Below, in pieces: positions 59,942 through 64,000 of a DNA stretch of 64,000 nucleotides. The DNA comes from Telluribacter sp035998675. Lineage in GTDB: Bacteria > Bacteroidota > Bacteroidia > Cytophagales > Spirosomataceae. A program made the translations under genes and the position numbers. The number at the start of each line of letters is the position of its first letter. Positions within the stretch are counted from its first letter, which is position 1. Location: positions 124,001 to 188,000 of the forward strand of contig NZ_DASYHI010000018.1 of assembly GCF_035998675.1 (NCBI RefSeq), read 5' to 3'. The notes beneath the pieces are model-generated. The model was given only the letters and a program-made list of their open reading frames with translations, did not search any database and was not told the DNA's origin.

Positions 59942-62806
59942 ATGAGGAGAGGTATACTTGTTTGGGGAATAATGCTGATAACCCTGATGGTCTGGCAGGA
60001 GGCCGTTGCTACCGATTTGAAACCAATAAATCTCCGTTGCGAATACCGCGAAAATCCGGTTATTGATGTACCGGCTCCCCGCCTGAACTGGGTGCTTTCT
60101 ACCCAGGAACGGAATCAGAAGCAGTCGGCCTACGAAATAGTCGTGGCCAGCTCACCCGATTTGCTCAGTCCCGAGTCCGCCGACCTCTGGTCCTCCTGCC
60201 CCGTTAAATCCGAACAGACTACCCATATCGAATACCAGGGAAAGCCCCTGCGGTCGCGTCAGGTTTGTTACTGGAAGGTGCGAAGCTGGGATAAGAGCGG
60301 CAGTGTTGGCGAGTGGAGTGACGTAGCCCGCTGGGAAATGGGCCTGCTGGCCAGAACCGACTGGAACGCCGAATGGATAGGTCTTAACCTTAATCATCTG
60401 GGCCGGGATATTCCCTACAATGGTTCCAATTATCACCTGCCCCCTGCCCCTTACCTGCGAAAAGAAGTACAGGTAGAAGCGGGCTTTGTCAAGGCCCGGC
60501 TGTACGTGACGGCCCTGGGTTTGTACGAATTCTCTATCAACGGCCAGCGGGTTGGTCACGACTACTTTACCCCCGGCTGGACCGATTACAACAAGCGGGT
60601 GTACTACCAGACCTACGACGTCACGTCGCTGCTGCAGCCCGGCTCCAACGCGCTTGGTTCGGTCTTGTCGTACGGGTGGTATGCCGGGTACCTGGGCTAC
60701 GCGCTGCTGGTAGGCAACCCGGTAGTAAGAGCCTTCTACGGAGAGGTACCGGTACTTAAGGCGCAGCTGGAGGTGGAGTATCCGGATGGACGGCGGGAGG
60801 TAATCAAAACCGACGGCTCGTGGAGAGCAAACCAGGGCGCCCTAAGGGAAACCGACATTCTGAACGGAGAAACCTACGACGCCCGTCTGGAACTGGGGGG
60901 CTGGCAGCAGCCCAATTACAACGACCACGACTGGACCACATCCGAAGTGTTTGCGGATAAAGCCGACCGCCTGGTGGAAGCCTATCCGGCCAATCCCGTA
61001 CAGGTGACTGGTACCTTATATCCCAAAAGCATTTCCGAACGGTCCGAAAATAGGTACATTTTCGATATGGGGCAGAACTTTGCCGGTATAGTTCGTATCA
61101 AAGTAAAAGGGGAAGCGGGAGATGTGGTAAAACTACGGTTTGGCGAAATGCTTCAGGATGGATGGCTGGTAACTGAAAATCTACGTAAGGCAAGAGCCAT
61201 TGATACCTATATCCTTAAGGGCGATCCGGAGGGAGAAACCTGGGAGCCTCAATTTACCTTTCACGGTTTTCAGTTTGTGGAAATATCGGGTTTAAGGAAC
61301 GTACCAACCACCGAAACCATCACCGGGCTGGTGCTCGGGTCAGTTACCCCGCAAACGGGTACTTTCGAAACCGATAACGACATGGTTAATAAGCTGTACA
61401 GTAACATTGACTGGACCCAGCGCGCCAATTTTCTGGATATTCCCACCGACTGCCCCCAACGGGACGAGCGCCTGGGCTGGACGGGCGACGCCCAGGTATA
61501 TATCCGTTCGGCGGCTTATAACCGCGACGTAGCGGCATTTTTTACCAAGTGGATGGTTGATCTGAACGATGCCCAGTGGGGCGAAGGGCCTTACAATGGA
61601 GCTTTTCCCCTCTACGCACCGCGCCCCAACGTTCGTAATAACGACTCCTACTCTCCGGGTTGGATGGAAGCAGGCATTATTTGTCCCTACGAAATTTTCC
61701 GGAGCTACGGTGATACCCGCCTGCTGGCCAAAGGCTGGGATAACATGGTACGTTTTATGGACTTTCTGGAGCGGCATAGTGGCGGCCGGTATATTTTCAA
61801 AGAAAATTCATTCCGGAATATTGACCCGAATGGAGGCTTCGGTGACTGGCTGTCGCTGGGTAAGAAATCTTCGCCCGACCTGCTGGCTACCATGTATTTC
61901 GGCTACAGCGCCGGCCTGATGGCCGAAATGGCCGAGGCTCTCGGTAAGGCCGGTGACGCCCAGCGTTTTCGCGAAATGCACCGAAAGGTACAGACCGCCC
62001 TCCAGACCTACTACACCAACGGAAGCGGTCAGCTTTATTCCAACGAAGCCGCCTACGGCCGGGGAGATGGCTATATTCATGACGGTACCGGCTTTACGGG
62101 CCACTCCCAAACGGCCTACGCCAACGCCCTTTACATGAATATTATTCCAAAGACCATGCGGCCCAAAGCAGGTGCCTATCTGGCCGACCTGGTACGGCAA
62201 AACGGAGGAAAAATGTCCATTGGTTTTCTGGGAGCCAAGCAACTACTGCCGGCTCTTTCGCAGGAAGGGCACTCAGATGTAGCGTACCAGCTGTTTTTAA
62301 GAAAAGAATTTCCTTCCTGGGGTTTTGAAGTTGTTAACGGTGCTACCACTATCTGGGAGCGCTGGGACAGCATGGACCCAAACGGTAACTTTACGGGCAA
62401 TGGCTCCATGAATTCGTTCAGCCACTATGCCTTTGGGGCGGTGTGTGAGTGGATGTTTGAATACGCTGCCGGAATACAGCCCCTGCAGCCAGGCTTCAAG
62501 TCGTTGCGCATCCGGCCCGAAATAGCAAAGGAGGGTCTTACTACTTTAAAAGCTACCTACCAGACCCTCCACGGGGAAGTACTTTCATCCTGGAAAAAAG
62601 AAGGTCAGAGTCTGGCCATGGAGGTGAGGGTACCGGTCAACACCACCGCCGAAGTTCACATTCCGATGGCAAATCCACAATCGGTTCGGGAAGGGGGGCA
62701 GCCGGTACTTGGCAGCAGCAACTGGAAAGTAAAGGGAGTTCAGAAAGGGTATCTGGTAGTTGAGGTTGGTTCAGGATATTATCAGTTCTCCTCGCAACTA
62801 CCCTAA
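59942..62806 (+). CDS. Alpha-L-rhamnosidase (GH78)
   Basis: This is a 954-residue exported enzyme with an N-terminal signal peptide (LVWGIMLITLMVWQEAVA). Domains in order are an N-terminal fibronectin-like part (VPAPRLNWVLSTQERNQKQS), beta-sandwich domains, and the catalytic (alpha/alpha)6 barrel. The GH78 acid motif is visible as DIPTDCPQRDERLGWTGD, where the Glu of RDERLG is the expected general acid. WERWDSMDPNGNF and SFSHYAFGAVCEWMF are the usual late motifs. It releases terminal alpha-L-rhamnose from plant polysaccharides or glycosides. There is no SusC/D pair nearby, so it is not in a classic polysaccharide locus. A strong terminator follows. Confidence 0.93.
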   Translation: MRRGILVWGIMLITLMVWQEAVATDLKPINLRCEYRENPVIDVPAPRLNWVLSTQERNQKQSAYEIVVASSPDLLSPESADLWSSCPVKSEQTTHIEYQGKPLRSRQVCYWKVRSWDKSGSVGEWSDVARWEMGLLARTDWNAEWIGLNLNHLGRDIPYNGSNYHLPPAPYLRKEVQVEAGFVKARLYVTALGLYEFSINGQRVGHDYFTPGWTDYNKRVYYQTYDVTSLLQPGSNALGSVLSYGWYAGYLGYALLVGNPVVRAFYGEVPVLKAQLEVEYPDGRREVIKTDGSWRANQGALRETDILNGETYDARLELGGWQQPNYNDHDWTTSEVFADKADRLVEAYPANPVQVTGTLYPKSISERSENRYIFDMGQNFAGIVRIKVKGEAGDVVKLRFGEMLQDGWLVTENLRKARAIDTYILKGDPEGETWEPQFTFHGFQFVEISGLRNVPTTETITGLVLGSVTPQTGTFETDNDMVNKLYSNIDWTQRANFLDIPTDCPQRDERLGWTGDAQVYIRSAAYNRDVAAFFTKWMVDLNDAQWGEGPYNGAFPLYAPRPNVRNNDSYSPGWMEAGIICPYEIFRSYGDTRLLAKGWDNMVRFMDFLERHSGGRYIFKENSFRNIDPNGGFGDWLSLGKKSSPDLLATMYFGYSAGLMAEMAEALGKAGDAQRFREMHRKVQTALQTYYTNGSGQLYSNEAAYGRGDGYIHDGTGFTGHSQTAYANALYMNIIPKTMRPKAGAYLADLVRQNGGKMSIGFLGAKQLLPALSQEGHSDVAYQLFLRKEFPSWGFEVVNGATTIWERWDSMDPNGNFTGNGSMNSFSHYAFGAVCEWMFEYAAGIQPLQPGFKSLRIRPEIAKEGLTTLKATYQTLHGEVLSSWKKEGQSLAMEVRVPVNTTAEVHIPMANPQSVREGGQPVLGSSNWKVKGVQKGYLVVEVGSGYYQFSSQLP

Positions 62807-62830
62807 GTGTATAATGCTAACCAGGCAGAA

Positions 62831-62871
62831 GTCAGGTAGTACTGTTAGAAAGGTACTACCTGACTTTTTTT
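62831..62871 (+). terminator. Rho-independent terminator after the GH78 gene
   Basis: The 12-bp perfect stem gtcaggtagtac (62831-62842) with gtactacctgac (62853-62864) has a 10-base loop and a tail of seven T residues. Both arms end with GTAC at the loop. Confidence 0.85.
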
Positions 62872-62873
62872 AT

Positions 62874-62966
62874 TTACCTGAAATATTTTTCCAGCGCCTT
62901 GTCTTCGCCTTTCCACTGGGCTATGTTGGCCAGGCTCTTGAATAAGGCTTTCCAACCATGGTAATT
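62874..62966 (-). pseudogene. Possible remnant of a decayed gene (C-terminal end)
   Basis: On the minus strand the frame from 62966 reads NYHGWKALFKSLANIAQ, then WKGEDKALEKYFR and a stop. This is a convincing protein-like tail, but an in-frame stop lies immediately upstream and no start is present. The segment before the stop (QVLSDLGG in the same frame, itself behind another stop) may belong to it. I do not recognise the family. It could be chance. Confidence 0.3.
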
Positions 62967-63115
62967 TTACCCTCCTAAGTCCGAAAGTACTTGTCAAATA
63001 TTTTGTGGTAATGCCAGCCGTTGCCACCTTGTGGCACCGACCAATGCTGGAGCCATGAGCCTCCTTTTTTGCCTGCCTGTTGCTATTTAATCAAATTTTT
63101 TCCTGATTTCATACA

Positions 63116-63155
63116 AGTACTATAAAAATAGTTTGCAAACTATTTTTATAGTACT
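63116..63155. promoter_or_regulatory. 40-bp perfect palindrome, probable BlaI operator
   Basis: Bases 63116-63135 (agtactataaaaatagtttg) are the exact reverse complement of 63136-63155. The centre is GTTTGCAAAC, and a GTAC lies near each end. It ends 11 bp before the blaI start codon, so it is a strong candidate for binding two BlaI dimers or one large assembly. Position and symmetry are seen in the sequence; the protein that binds is inferred. Confidence 0.8.
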
Positions 63156-63162
63156 ATCTTTG
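63132..63162 (+). promoter_or_regulatory. blaI promoter (TTTG - 19 bp - TATCTTTG)
   Basis: TTTG at 63132-63135 is in the palindrome centre, and TATCTTTG at 63155-63162 is 19 bp downstream, a perfect match to the Bacteroidota -33/-7 pattern. The ATG is at 63167, so the mRNA would be leaderless or nearly so. A repressor on the palindrome would cover the -33 element. Confidence 0.65.
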
Positions 63163-63166
63163 GTAT

Positions 63167-63535
63167 ATGGAACTGGAAAAACTAACTAACAAGGAAGAAG
63201 AGGTGATGCAGGTACTTTGGAACCGACAAAGTGCTTTTGTGAGAGATATGCTCCCCCACTTCACCGACCCGCCCCTGCACTACAACACGCTTTCGACCAT
63301 TATCCGGAATCTGGAAGAGAAAGGGTACGTGGCGCACCGGCAGTACGGTAACACCTACGAGTACTATCCGGCGGTGAACAAGGAAGAATATCAGAATAAG
63401 TACGTACTCAACAAGGTAGTCAGCAACTATTTCAATGATTCTTACAAAGACCTGGTTGCCTACTTTGCCAAACAGGAAAAAGTAAGCCCCGACGAACTGC
63501 GGGAAATAATCCGGATGATTGAAGAAGGAAAGTAA
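63167..63535 (+). CDS. BlaI/MecI/CopY family transcriptional repressor
   Basis: This is a 122-residue winged-helix regulator. It starts MELEKLTNKEEEVMQVLWN as family members do. The recognition-helix region LHYNTLSTIIRNLEEKGYV is followed by the wing VAHRQYGNTYEYYPAV. The C-terminal half is the dimerisation helix region. BlaI proteins repress their own operon and are inactivated through cleavage triggered by the BlaR1 sensor-protease encoded next door. The 40-bp palindrome upstream is its expected operator. The regulated pathway is not shown, since no beta-lactamase gene is visible before the window ends. Confidence 0.92.
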   Translation: MELEKLTNKEEEVMQVLWNRQSAFVRDMLPHFTDPPLHYNTLSTIIRNLEEKGYVAHRQYGNTYEYYPAVNKEEYQNKYVLNKVVSNYFNDSYKDLVAYFAKQEKVSPDELREIIRMIEEGK

Positions 63536-63570
63536 AGAACCTGAATTTTATCCCACCTATACCTATACCC

Positions 63571-64000
63571 ATGCTGCTTCCCTACCTGCTCAAAGTAAGC
63601 CTGCTCCTGGCCGCCCTGACGCTGGCCTACCGCTGGCTCATTCAATACGAATCCTATTCCGGACTTAACCGTGTACTGCTGTGGCTGAATGTACTGGCCG
63701 CCTGGACGCTTCCCCTGATTCCGCTGGCTACCTGGGGGCCGGTAGAGGTACAGCAGGAGTTTCATAGAGTGATACCGGAAGTAATCAATAAAGTACCTGT
63801 CTTCGTTGGAGAAGCGGCTCCCGCTGCTTTGGCTCCGGCTATTGCGGCAACCCAACCGACCACCACCTGGGGCGTGATGGACTGGCTATTCCTTGTGTAT
63901 GGAATTGGCTTACTTATTTTTTCAGCCCGCTTCCTGTTCCAGCTTTTTAGAATGCTGCGCGCCCTTTGGCGGCTTCCTTCCGAGCGCCTGGAAGGTGGCG
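63571..64000 (+). CDS. M56 family metallopeptidase, BlaR1-like (3' truncated)
   Basis: The frame from the ATG at 63571 is open to the window edge, giving ~143 residues. It starts MLLPYLLKVSLLLAALTLAYR and continues NRVLLWLNVLAAWTLPLIPL, two membrane helices, followed by a Pro/Ala-rich loop and a third helix WLFLVYGIGLLIFSARFLF. That is the N-terminal layout of BlaR1/MecR1-like M56 peptidases in Bacteroidota. The zinc HExxH motif and the sensor or TonB-like C-terminus lie beyond the window. It follows blaI by 35 bp in the same operon and should be the protease that relieves repression. Confidence 0.88.
   Translation, partial: MLLPYLLKVSLLLAALTLAYRWLIQYESYSGLNRVLLWLNVLAAWTLPLIPLATWGPVEVQQEFHRVIPEVINKVPVFVGEAAPAALAPAIAATQPTTTWGVMDWLFLVYGIGLLIFSARFLFQLFRMLRALWRLPSERLEGG

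Overview
The window is a chromosomal segment of a Bacteroidota bacterium, most likely order Cytophagales (Spirosoma/Dyadobacter-like). The case rests on several things. A gliding-associated gldE gene sits in the order mutY-ssb-gldE. A divergent block carries HU, a TPR protein, a tiny basic ribosomal-type protein and an RNase E/G. Promoters follow the Bacteroidota pattern (TTTG, about 19 bp, TAnnTTTG). The large secreted proteins are of kinds typical of the phylum: PKD, Ig-like, 3-coathanger-like and GH78. No rRNA, tRNA, CRISPR array, insertion sequence or complete prophage was seen. Both edges cut genes: a secreted sugar-dehydrogenase/PKD protein on the left and a BlaR1-like M56 peptidase on the right.

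Layout. 1-8 kb: secreted PKD protein, aldo/keto reductase, GNAT acetyltransferase, NAD-dependent epimerase, and an HMG-CoA lyase/enoyl-CoA hydratase pair that fits leucine catabolism. 6.6-14.7 kb: the conserved core rne/rng, 29-aa basic protein, TPR, HU // mutY, ssb, gldE, guaB. 14.8-23.5 kb: lipoproteins, di-heme cytochrome c peroxidase, dTDP-rhamnose-reductase-like SDR, cyclophilin, BamA/TamA-like outer-membrane protein, sodium/solute symporter, CBM9-like protein. 23.8-34.6 kb: GT39-like membrane glycosyltransferase, PfkB sugar kinase, TauE/SafE permease, lgt, fbp, TlpA-like thioredoxin protein, ThuA protein, slipin. 34.7-37.1 kb: a small island of accessory character with two unrelated nuclease genes (HNH, and a membrane-anchored TerB-like/PD-(D/E)XK protein) plus two small ORFs. 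37.1-39.3 kb: yidD, moxR, prmC. 39.4-44.7 kb: a four-gene signalling operon (FIST sensor, PAS histidine kinase, response regulator, hybrid kinase). 44.8-50.9 kb: ribD, nagA, aroE, dedA, comA-like, hotdog thioesterase, creatininase-family amidohydrolase. 51.1-62.8 kb: ceramidase-like protein, Gfo/Idh/MocA oxidoreductase, a lipoprotein with a duplicated membrane hairpin, DUF2141 protein, MsbA-like ABC exporter, a 906-aa Ig-repeat protein, GH78 rhamnosidase. 63.1-64 kb: a BlaI/BlaR1-type regulatory pair behind a 40-bp perfect palindrome.

The most unusual signal is genome-scale. The tetranucleotide GTAC, mostly as GGTAC or RGTACY, is scattered through coding and non-coding DNA at about three times chance expectation in the segments I counted by hand. 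It also recurs at the loop-proximal ends of terminator hairpins, and it is absent from the AT-rich nuclease gene at 36.2-37.1 kb. It therefore looks like a highly iterated palindrome of this genome and an internal marker of recently acquired DNA. Other leads are the FIST/kinase operon, the BlaI operator-promoter, a conserved small gene whose only sensible start codon is ATA, and two hairpin elements built from 14-15 bp tandem arms.

Stretches of roughly 300 bp or more without a confident gene are 23494-23849, 30540-30849 (one doubtful ORF), 32308-32647 and 62807-63166 (terminator, gene remnant, operator). All assignments come from reading the sequence and recalling family features; no database search was run.
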